From assembly GCF_015637705.1 (NCBI RefSeq), contig NZ_JADOBE010000010.1, positions 1 through 64,000 of the forward strand: DNA of 64,000 nt, written 5' to 3'. Below are positions 43,088-49,124 of the stretch, in pieces. Numbering within the stretch: position 1 is the stretch's first letter; each line of letters opens with the position of its first letter. The stretch is from Pseudomonas sp. N040 (lineage in GTDB: Bacteria > Pseudomonadota > Gammaproteobacteria > Pseudomonadales > Pseudomonadaceae). Made by a program: the position numbers and the translations under genes. A model generated the notes under the pieces. That model was not told the origin of the DNA. It ran no database searches and worked only from the letters and a program-made list of their open reading frames with translations.

Positions 43088-43519
43088 ATGCCCCCGTTGA
43101 AACCGCTGTTCAAACTCGCTTCGCTGATTGCCCTGCTCGGCTGGCTGATGCTGGTAGCACTGCCTTCGTGGGCCCATACCGCAGACGTTGTGGTCGGCGT
43201 CGTGGTGGTGCTGCTGACGTTCATCTATGCCTGGCTGCTGGTTGCCGCCCTGCGCCAGCGGCCCGAGCCGGGCAGCGGCAAGCCAGGGTTCTTCAGCCTT
43301 GGCGGGGTGCTGGCGTTGCTGCGCCAGCCCACTGCCGCGCTGGCCGCCTGGATCCACATCCTGGCGTTCGACTTGATGGTCGGCGTGTATATCCGCCATG
43401 AGGGCGCGCTGGCCGGGATCAGCCACTGGGCGTTGCTGCCGTGCTACGCGCTGACGCTGATGTTCGGTCCGCTGGGTTTGCTGGCGTTCCTTGGTTTGCG
43501 CTGGTGGATGGGCGTATAG
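43088..43519 (+). CDS. ABA4-like (DUF4281) membrane protein
   Basis: 143 residues with four membrane segments: about 8-28 (LIALLGWLMLVALPSWA), 32-52 (ADVVVGVVVVLLTFIYAWLL), 80-105 and 118-140. The pattern with HILAFDLMVGVYI and GPLGLLAFLGLR fits the ABA4-like family, named after a plant neoxanthin-synthesis protein; its bacterial role is unknown. A near-ideal ribosome-binding site (AAGGAGG) is 7 bases upstream. It opens the accessory region after gap. Confidence 0.8.
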   Translation: MPPLKPLFKLASLIALLGWLMLVALPSWAHTADVVVGVVVVLLTFIYAWLLVAALRQRPEPGSGKPGFFSLGGVLALLRQPTAALAAWIHILAFDLMVGVYIRHEGALAGISHWALLPCYALTLMFGPLGLLAFLGLRWWMGV

Positions 43520-43588
43520 GGCTATAGAGGCCGGCCACCGGCAGTGCCCTGGCAACTTCACTATTTACGCGAGTACTCCAGAACCGCC

Positions 43589-44335
43589 ATGTCGAATAAT
43601 GCTTTATATACGGATTTGTCCGGCTACTACGATCTGCTCTGCGCGGACATCAACTACCAGGCGCAAAGCCATAGCGTGCGCAGGCTGCATCAGCTATTTG
43701 GCAATAATGGCAACACGCACCTCGACCTGGCCTGCGGCACCGGGCCGCACGTCCGGCACTTCATCGATTTTGGCTACAGCAGCAGCGGGCTGGATATCAA
43801 TCAGCCCATGCTGGATAGAGCCAAACTGCGCTGCCCGGAAGCGCACTTCAGTTTGCAGGACATGTGCGGTTTCACGGTTGGCGCGCCAGTCGATCTGATC
43901 ACCTGTTTGCTGTATTCCATTCACTACAGCGGCGGCATTGAGCGGCTGCAAGCGTGCATCGCCAGTGCGCATGCGGCGCTCAAGGCAAAGGGTGTCTTTT
44001 GCTTCAATGCCGTGGACAAGAACCGGATCGACAACCACTCGTTCGCAAGGCATACGGTGGAACAGGATGGCAGCCGGTTTTCCTTCGGCTCGGGCTGGAA
44101 TTATTGCGGTCACGGTGAGCGGCAATCACTGAAGGTCAGTATCGAAAAGACCACGCAGGATCTGACTCAGCGCTGGGAGGATGAACATGCGATGGTTGCT
44201 GTCGGTTTTGACGAATTGAAACGGCTGTTGCAGGCGGCGCGCTTCGAAGTGCATGTCCTTGAACATGACTATGAAAAGATCATCCCCTGGGATGGGGTTT
44301 CCGGTAACGCAGTATTTGTTTGCGTGAAGGTTTAA
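43589..44335 (+). CDS. Class I SAM-dependent methyltransferase
   Basis: 248 residues, soluble. Motif I THLDLACGTGPHVRHF (about residue 45) binds SAM, followed by GLDINQPML as the acidic-loop region and VDLITCLLYSIHYSGG, typical of small-molecule methyltransferases. No substrate domain is recognisable. The start at 43589 (MSNNALYTDLSGYYD) fits the fold; the frame extends upstream without support. Its lower GC than neighbours hints at horizontal acquisition. The 100-base gap downstream has a bulged GC hairpin followed on the minus strand by T6. Confidence 0.85.
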   Translation: MSNNALYTDLSGYYDLLCADINYQAQSHSVRRLHQLFGNNGNTHLDLACGTGPHVRHFIDFGYSSSGLDINQPMLDRAKLRCPEAHFSLQDMCGFTVGAPVDLITCLLYSIHYSGGIERLQACIASAHAALKAKGVFCFNAVDKNRIDNHSFARHTVEQDGSRFSFGSGWNYCGHGERQSLKVSIEKTTQDLTQRWEDEHAMVAVGFDELKRLLQAARFEVHVLEHDYEKIIPWDGVSGNAVFVCVKV

Positions 44336-44435
44336 ACCAAAAAACCCAAGGGGGCCGGGATTTCCGGGCCCGCGAAATGCAGGCCGGAATGAACCAGGCA
44401 AACGATTTTAACCGCGTGCAGGAAGCACACGCTGC

Positions 44436-45410
44436 TCATCGTTGTTGAAGTTGAGCTTTTGATCTTTTGAGGCCATACATCAGCGCGTCGCCCTCGGCCA
44501 TCATGGCATCCAGCGTGGGGTGTTTCTCGGGATCGAACTCGACAATTCCATGGGAAAACGCAATAGCGTATCCGCGCCGGGCTTCCCGATTGTAATTCTC
44601 GACAGACTCACAGAGCCTTGAGACAACATTGCCGGTGCGTTCCCTGGATGTATCGATGAGCAAAATGGCAAACTCATCGCCCCCCAGTCGGGCCAGGATG
44701 TCTGAACCCCGGCACGCGGCCTTTAGCTGTTCGGCAAACACCGTCAGCGCCCGATCGCCTTCTGCATGTCCGAAGGTGTCGTTGATTGGTTTGAACTTGT
44801 CCAGGTCCATGTATACCAGCGACGCAGCCAATTTCTGTCGCGCACAGAGATGCAGGCTGTGTTGGGCCAGCATCATGAAGCCGCGCCTGTTTGATATCTT
44901 GGTAAGTTCATCCAGCGTTGCCAGTTGAACCGCCGAAATTTCACGCTCCACCATTGCCGCAAGGTCAATCAGTGCCTCGAGTTCATCCCTTCCGAAGTTT
45001 CTTGGCTGACGATCAATAATGCACAAAGTCCCCAGCTTGTTCCCGTTCGGGGCTCTGAGCGGGCATCCGGCATAAAAACGAATATACGGATCGTTCAAAA
45101 CCAGCGGGTTATCGGCGAAGCGTTCATCCGCGAGGGTGTCGGGAATCAGGAACAGATCGTTTCCCAGAATCGCATGGCCACAAAACGAGATATCCCGCGA
45201 TGTTTCATTCACGCTCAGCCCGAAGCAGGACTTGAACCACTGGCGGTTCTCATCGATAAGACTGACAAGCGCGATAGGCACACCGAACAACCTTTTCGCC
45301 ATGCGTGTCAGGCGATCGAATCGTTCCTCCGCCGGGGAATCCAGAATGCCGAGTGACCGCAGCGTCTCGAGCCGGGCCTGCTCATCCTGCGGAGTATCAG
45401 GTGCTTTCAA
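44436..45410 (-). CDS. Diguanylate cyclase with GAF domain
   Basis: 324 residues, cytosolic. The N-terminal GAF domain (about 25-150; VPIALVSLIDENRQWFKSCF and FYAGCPLRAPNGNKLGTLCI) is joined to a GGDEF domain (about 165-320) with an intact active site ILARLGGDEFAILL. RGSD five residues before GGDEF is a proper RxxD inhibitory site, so it should be active and feedback-controlled by c-di-GMP. It is next to the distal end of the integron array but has its own frame and composition; it is probably not a cassette because no attC follows it. Confidence 0.88.
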   Translation of the reverse strand: MKAPDTPQDEQARLETLRSLGILDSPAEERFDRLTRMAKRLFGVPIALVSLIDENRQWFKSCFGLSVNETSRDISFCGHAILGNDLFLIPDTLADERFADNPLVLNDPYIRFYAGCPLRAPNGNKLGTLCIIDRQPRNFGRDELEALIDLAAMVEREISAVQLATLDELTKISNRRGFMMLAQHSLHLCARQKLAASLVYMDLDKFKPINDTFGHAEGDRALTVFAEQLKAACRGSDILARLGGDEFAILLIDTSRERTGNVVSRLCESVENYNREARRGYAIAFSHGIVEFDPEKHPTLDAMMAEGDALMYGLKRSKAQLQQR

Positions 45411-45507
45411 GGCAGTATCCCTATATTGAACTCATGGGTGCGCGTGGCTGGCGTGCGCCGTAAGATTAAGCCAGTGGGCCGTGGAACGCGGCCCCGAGTT
45501 GTCCAGG

Positions 45508-45557
45508 CGCACAGGGTTGGAAAAAGCTTTGCTCACTACTTGTGGGGAGAGTCCATA
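45508..45557 (+). mobile_element. Solo right end of an IS1111-type element
   Basis: About 50 bases (ACAGGGTTGGAAAAAGCTTT onward through CTCACTACTTG to TGGGGAGAGTCCATATA) are nearly identical to the right end of the complete IS at 48557-48606. It abuts the attC R'' box of the last cassette (CACCTAAC on the minus strand). The rest of this IS copy is missing. Confidence 0.75.
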
Positions 45558-45572
45558 TATGTAGTTAGGTGC
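45556..45572 (-). other. Remnant of cassette 4 attC (R'' box)
   Basis: The minus strand reads AAAGCACCTAACTACATA, where CACCTAAC is an R''-type box. The TAA inside it is the toxin stop codon. The rest of the attC is replaced by the solo IS end. Confidence 0.5.
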
Positions 45573-45855
45573 TTTGCATGCGGTCTTCATAGTGGTGCCA
45601 TATACGAAGAATAACGACAGTTTCGGTATGATTTGTATACCGAATTACGTATTTTCCGAAGATTGCGTCACGAATAGCCTTTGGGTCTGGAGCTAGTTCA
45701 ACTGCGCGGCCCATTGTTGGGAATAGACGAAGATTTTCGATGCGCGCAATGAGTTCTGTTGCTACACGTGCAGCAGCAAGGGGATCTTTCTCAGCAATGA
45801 ATGCCCGGAGACGAACCAAATCTGCCACGGACTCTTCTGAGTAGACCAGCTTCAT
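45565..45855 (-). CDS. RelE/ParE-type toxin (integron cassette 4)
   Basis: 96 residues. It has the RelE/ParE fold pattern: MKLVYSEESVADLVRLRAFI, a helix of basic residues, then NLRLFPTMGRAV and a C-terminal strand pair (GKYVIRYTNHTETVVILRIW, ending HHYEDR). The length and tail favour ParE (gyrase-targeting) over RelE, but this is inference. Its start overlaps the antitoxin stop by four bases. Its stop lies in the attC box, so the gene fills the cassette to the edge. Confidence 0.85.
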   Translation of the reverse strand: MKLVYSEESVADLVRLRAFIAEKDPLAAARVATELIARIENLRLFPTMGRAVELAPDPKAIRDAIFGKYVIRYTNHTETVVILRIWHHYEDRMQST

Positions 45856-46124
45856 TGGCCCGCCTTCGGTGGTGGCAGTTCATTGGTACTGCCCCAGCTT
45901 TGGAGCCAGGTGTTTACTGCTTCACCGGACACGACTCTGCCCTGTGCAACGGACTCCATAGCCTGCAGCGTTTCCTGCCACCGGTTCTGCTCCAGTGCCT
46001 GGCGTTCAAAAAACTCTCTAAGTGCTTGATTAATAAGCCAGCTTTTACTCCGATGAAGCTTCTCGGCCATGGCTCCAAGATTTTCTTCGAGTTCAGGTTG
46101 TAGCCGGACGGTTGTGACGCTCAT
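45852..46124 (-). CDS. Ribbon-helix-helix antitoxin (integron cassette 4)
   Basis: 90 residues. N-terminal MSVTTVRLQPELEENLGAMA with a following helix (KLHRSKSWLINQALREF) is the ParD/CopG ribbon-helix-helix DNA-binding fold; the C-terminal part should bind the toxin. The start at 46124 has GGAGGG about 8 bases upstream; an upstream in-frame ATG (46139) would overlap it. It is co-expressed with the toxin, from its own promoter region with a palindromic operator at 46144-46172, as is usual for cassette toxin-antitoxin pairs. Confidence 0.86.
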   Translation of the reverse strand: MSVTTVRLQPELEENLGAMAEKLHRSKSWLINQALREFFERQALEQNRWQETLQAMESVAQGRVVSGEAVNTWLQSWGSTNELPPPKAGQ

Positions 46125-46143
46125 TAGGGTGCCCTCCATACTG

Positions 46144-46172
46144 TTGAATGCAATGTATTACATCGTATTCAA
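46144..46172 (-). promoter_or_regulatory. Palindromic operator upstream of the antitoxin
   Basis: TTGAATGCAATGTA facing TTACATCGTATTCAA is a 29-base near-perfect palindrome 20 bases upstream of the antitoxin start. It is the likely autoregulatory site of the toxin-antitoxin pair. Confidence 0.6.
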
Positions 46173-46210
46173 TGGGGCAAGCGGGCGTTGACGGATGGTG
46201 GGCTAAAGCA

Positions 46211-46282
46211 TCTAACGATTAAGCTAACCGGCAACATGATGTTCGGCGAACGAAGTGAGCGAAGTTAAGCACGTTGTTAGGC
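46211..46282 (-). other. attC site of integron cassette 3
   Basis: On the minus strand it runs from GCCTAACAACG (R'') to CGTTAGA (R'). The interior has TTCGCTCACTTCGTTCG and can fold on itself. About 72 bases, typical of Pseudomonas chromosomal integron attC sites. It separates the lipoprotein cassette from the toxin-antitoxin cassette. Confidence 0.8.
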
Positions 46283-46354
46283 TGCCGTGCCTCGGCTTGT
46301 AATGTGTGACCTCAAGAGCAAAGCTGCGCGAAGAGTTTTCTTGAAACTGACGAA

Positions 46355-46759
46355 TTAGTACGCTTTAACACACCATCTATCATTATCTTCCCAAGGCTTA
46401 CCACTTATATTGGCATTCCTTGCCTCCACGCGTTTATGTGCAATACATTTTTCTTTGAGATCGTCATTTCTTTGTTTGTCTGTCATCGTATATGGCAGTA
46501 GTATTGTATCGCTAACCATGCTAAATGGCATGTCAATTGCTGCGAAGAGCGCAAATGGACAAGTTATAAATTCCCACCCTGTTCCTGCAAAGCAAAGCGA
46601 AACCTTGGATGCGTCAGTTTTAACGCCAGCATATACTTTGCTTCTATATCCGTACGGTCCATATGTTGAGCTTTGATCCTTTGAAATAAAAGTCTCATGT
46701 ACTGATGCGCAGCCGTGAATTAGAGAAATTAGAATTAAATAAGTTAAATGTTTTTTCAT
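46355..46759 (-). CDS. Small lipoprotein, YceK/YidQ-like (integron cassette 3)
   Basis: 134 residues. The signal peptide MKKHLTYLILISLIHGCASV has a lipobox (IHGC), so it should be a lipoprotein. The pattern YGPYGYRSKVYAGVKTD, followed by a hydrophobic segment CPFALFAAIDMPFSMVSDTI, resembles the YceK/YidQ (DUF1375) family of unknown function. It is clearly AT-richer than the chromosome, as expected for an acquired cassette. Its start follows the preceding attC by about 10 bases. Confidence 0.78.
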   Translation of the reverse strand: MKKHLTYLILISLIHGCASVHETFISKDQSSTYGPYGYRSKVYAGVKTDASKVSLCFAGTGWEFITCPFALFAAIDMPFSMVSDTILLPYTMTDKQRNDDLKEKCIAHKRVEARNANISGKPWEDNDRWCVKAY

Positions 46760-46768
46760 AACTTGTAT

Positions 46769-46855
46769 GCCTAACGTAGAGCTAACCGGCGCTGCGCGGC
46801 TTTATCGAGCAGCGTCCAGCGACCGAAGGGAGCGAGGTTGAGCGCCATGTTAGAG
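46769..46855 (-). other. attC site of integron cassette 2
   Basis: On the minus strand it runs from CCTCTAACATGGCGCTCAAC through CTCGCTCCCTTCGGTCGCTG to GGTTAGCTCTACGTTAGGC. R''/R' (CTAAC, GTTAG) and inner boxes GCTCAACC/GGTTAGC are recognisable. About 87 bases. It is the best-formed attC in the window. Confidence 0.85.
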
Positions 46856-46861
46856 GTATCG

Positions 46862-47221
46862 TCATTGTTTCCACTTTGCCACCGCGAACGCTTGGCAAGA
46901 TGTAATCCCAGAAATGCCGTTCCGCCCCATGGAAATTCTTATGCGTTGCTCGTTAATTGGCTCGATTTGCTTACCTTTCTTCTCTGCGATTTCCCACGCG
47001 ATAGAAGTCAGAGCAGATTTACATGCGGTTGCAACAGCTTCACTTTCTGGGATGAATTGGTAGCGGGAGTAATAGACGGTAATTCCAAAACCGTCAGGGC
47101 GATCTTCTAGGCCATATTCGGTGTCTTTGTCGTAAGTGGACAGAGGAACATTCGTGTGGCTAACCGGCGTGGCGCACGCACTGAGAAGGGCTGATAACAA
47201 CATGGCTGGTATGAAACGCAT
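46862..47221 (-). CDS. Hypothetical lipoprotein (integron cassette 2)
   Basis: 119 residues. It starts MRFIPAMLLSALLSACATPV, a lipoprotein signal peptide with lipobox LSAC. The mature part has DRPDGFGITVYYSRYQFIPE and two more Cys. No family was recognised. The start at 47221 is 12 bases from the cassette boundary, and the boundary core TTAGAGG supplies its ribosome-binding site. An upstream open frame in the IS is not used. Confidence 0.75.
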   Translation of the reverse strand: MRFIPAMLLSALLSACATPVSHTNVPLSTYDKDTEYGLEDRPDGFGITVYYSRYQFIPESEAVATACKSALTSIAWEIAEKKGKQIEPINEQRIRISMGRNGISGITSCQAFAVAKWKQ

Positions 47222-47306
47222 AGATACCTCTAATGCTGTAATGGACTCTCCCCGCGCCACCGTTCTATACCGAGAACGGTGGTGGCTGAATGTTGGGAGA
47301 GCCGTT

Positions 47307-48350
47307 ATGAAGCGAATTTCAGTTGATCTGGCCAAGTCCGTTTACCAAGTTGCCGAGAGTGTCCATTCCGGCCAGGTGGTTCAGCGCAAGCGGCTGAATC
47401 GAGAGGCGTTCAGGCGATATATACAGGAGCAGGCTGAGCCAGTCGAGTGGGTCATGGAGGCCTGTGGTACTGCTCACTATTGGGGCCGCGTAGCGCAGTC
47501 CCTGGGGCATCGGGTACGGCTGATTCATCCGCGCTACGTTCGCCCCTATCGCCGCCGTAACAAAACCGACCGCAACGATTGCGGCGCAATGCTGGAAGCC
47601 TCGCGTTGCAAGGATATGCATCCGGTGCCGGTGAAAAGCCATGAGCAACAACAAGTCCAGCAGCTACACGGTTTGCGCGAAACCTGGAAGAAAACCCGCA
47701 CCCAGCGGATCAACCTGCTGCGTGGCATCTTGCGGGAAGCCGGCATCGACGCGCCGGCGGCGACGGCTGCGTTTGTCCGAGCCGCCCATGATCTGGTCGA
47801 GCGCCCCGAGTTGGCGCTACTGAGCAAAATGCTGCATATCGTGCTGGCTGAGATCAACCTGACCGAACAATGCATGGTTGAGTGCGAACAGCAGCTCAAA
47901 CGCTGGCATCAGGATGACGCCATCGTGCACAAACTGGATGAGGTGAGCGGCATCGGCGTGCTCACCGCAAGTGCGTTTAAGGCCGCCGTTGGGCAACCCG
48001 AACGGTTTCACAATGGTCGCCAACTCAGTGCCTGGCTTGGTATGACCCCGCGCGAATTCAGCAGCGGTAATCACCGTAAATTGGGGCGCATCAGCTGCCA
48101 GGGCAACACCTATGTACGAACCTTGTTTATCCATGGCGCCCGCACCGCTTTGCTGGCAGCCCAGCGCTGTCAGGCGAAAACGCCCGAACGCTTAACCGCC
48201 TTGCAGCGCTGGGCTACACAAACGGCGGCCCGCATTGGGCACAACAAAGCGGCGGTGGCGCTGGCGAACAAAATGGTGAGAATTTGCTGGGCCGTGTGGT
48301 GCCATGAGCGGCGCTTCAGCGGCAACTGGCAAAGCAGTCTGCCGGCTTAG
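47307..48350 (+). CDS. IS1111-group DEDD transposase
   Basis: 347 residues. The RuvC-like DEDD domain is intact: MKRISVDLAKSVYQVAES with Asp, WVMEACGTAHYWGR with Glu, and NKTDRNDCGAMLEA with two Asp. The C-terminal IS116/IS110/IS902 domain has SGIGVLTASAFKAAVG, LSAWLGMTPREFSSGNHRK with the candidate serine nucleophile, and GNTYVRTLFIHGA. These recombinases work with an RNA guide made by the element. The start at 47307 follows GGGAGAG. The gene is undamaged. Confidence 0.92.
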   Translation: MKRISVDLAKSVYQVAESVHSGQVVQRKRLNREAFRRYIQEQAEPVEWVMEACGTAHYWGRVAQSLGHRVRLIHPRYVRPYRRRNKTDRNDCGAMLEASRCKDMHPVPVKSHEQQQVQQLHGLRETWKKTRTQRINLLRGILREAGIDAPAATAAFVRAAHDLVERPELALLSKMLHIVLAEINLTEQCMVECEQQLKRWHQDDAIVHKLDEVSGIGVLTASAFKAAVGQPERFHNGRQLSAWLGMTPREFSSGNHRKLGRISCQGNTYVRTLFIHGARTALLAAQRCQAKTPERLTALQRWATQTAARIGHNKAAVALANKMVRICWAVWCHERRFSGNWQSSLPA

Positions 48351-48605
48351 CCGGCAGGAGAAATGAGCAGCAACTTCACGTGGTTGTGGTGAGAGCAAAA
48401 CACTGTCGGAACAGGTGAGTCCTGCAACGGATCAAGGCCGATAACAATACTGATCCTGGTGATCGATTGAACGCTTGGCCCCCGTTGCGCGAACTACAGA
48501 ATGGCCAGGGCAAAGAGCCCAGCACAGGCCGGATATACGAATGCAACCGCACTGACGACAGGGTTGGGAAAAGCTTTGCTCACTACTTGTGGGGAGAGTC
48601 CATAT
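48351..48605 (+). ncRNA. Probable guide (seek/bridge) RNA region of the IS
   Basis: IS1111-group elements encode a guide RNA in the non-coding stretch after the transposase. This stretch has TAACAAT (48443-48449) and TTGAACG (48468-48474). Together these mirror the attC consensus start GCCTAACAATTCGTTCAAGC, the first directly and the second as its complement. The exact RNA ends cannot be read. Function and guide assignment are inference. Confidence 0.5.
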
Positions 48606-48619
48606 ACGCATTGTTAGGG
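48606..48619 (-). other. R'' end of cassette 1 attC, split by the IS
   Basis: The minus strand reads GGCCCCTAACAATGCGT immediately after the cassette 1 gene, then the IS right end. The matching R' side (GCATTAGAGG) lies beyond the IS left end, with most of the attC interior missing. Confidence 0.6.
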
Positions 48620-48982
48620 GCCGCTCAACTCGTAACGACCTGTTAAGAACATGGACTCAATTTTCTGGCATAAATCGTTGTTAATTGGCCAATTGATTTG
48701 CGGATTAGCAAGCCAGAATACGGCTTCGTTTACTACCCCTTCACTGCCAAATTGATATGCGACGTCATCTCTACCTTCGATTCTGTTGGCCCAAGCGTGA
48801 ACCTCTTGGGCGGACAAGGCACCTGATTGAAGCTGGGCGAGTACAGCGCACACGTCATCTTGCTTAATAGTGCCAAGTTCTACTTCTGAATCCCAACCAT
48901 AGCTAGCCAGCTCGTCGAGCAAGGTAGTCTCGATACGTGGGTTCCGGATTAGCTCGGAGACAAGTTCTCTGCGACTACGCAT
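48614..48982 (-). CDS. Hypothetical protein (integron cassette 1)
   Basis: 122 residues, acidic, soluble. It starts MRSRRELVSELIRNPRIETT and has ELASYGWDSEVELGTI, LQSGALSAQEVHAWANRIEG and VNEAVFWLANPQINWPINND. The all-helical acidic character resembles many small immunity-like proteins, but no family is recognised and no function is claimed. The start at 48982 was chosen because the cassette boundary is 11 bases upstream and contributes AGGGG as ribosome-binding site. The upstream open frame lies in attI. Confidence 0.72.
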   Translation of the reverse strand: MRSRRELVSELIRNPRIETTLLDELASYGWDSEVELGTIKQDDVCAVLAQLQSGALSAQEVHAWANRIEGRDDVAYQFGSEGVVNEAVFWLANPQINWPINNDLCQKIESMFLTGRYELSGP

Positions 48983-48985
48983 GTG

Positions 48986-49124
48986 GCCCCTAACTACTAT
49001 TAGACGACATTGCTGTCGCATAACATCCAGAAGGATGTCGGATAACATTCCTTGTCGTCCGTTAAGTCCTTGTCTAGCCTGAGGCAGTCGCAGGGAATGC
49101 GACACCCTCAGGGAGAACTACGAC
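48986..49124 (-). other. attI region of the integron
   Basis: It lies between the cassette 1 boundary (minus strand GTTAGGGGCC, core G^TTAGGGG at 48986-48994) and the intI start at 49125. This is the normal place for attI and the cassette promoter. No clear promoter or LexA box was seen. Confidence 0.6.

Larger units (their letters stand above)
47234..48605 (+). mobile_element. IS110-family, IS1111-group insertion sequence in an attC
   Basis: About 1.37 kb. Subterminal inverted repeats TGGACTCTCCCC (47242-47253) and GGGGAGAGTCCA (48591-48602) are the IS1111-group hallmark; exact outer ends are estimated. It contains one DEDD transposase and a 3' non-coding region of about 255 bases. It sits between R''-type CCCCTAACAATGCG (minus strand, 48606-48619) and the R'-type ATTAGAGG at 47226-47233, i.e. 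inside the attC of cassette 1. IS1111-attC elements are known to target integron recombination sites. Confidence 0.88.

Noticed and set aside
48983..49124. SOS box for intI
   Set aside because: CTG and CAG occur near 49012-49030 but 12 bases apart, not the 10 required; no CTGT-N8-ACAG match.
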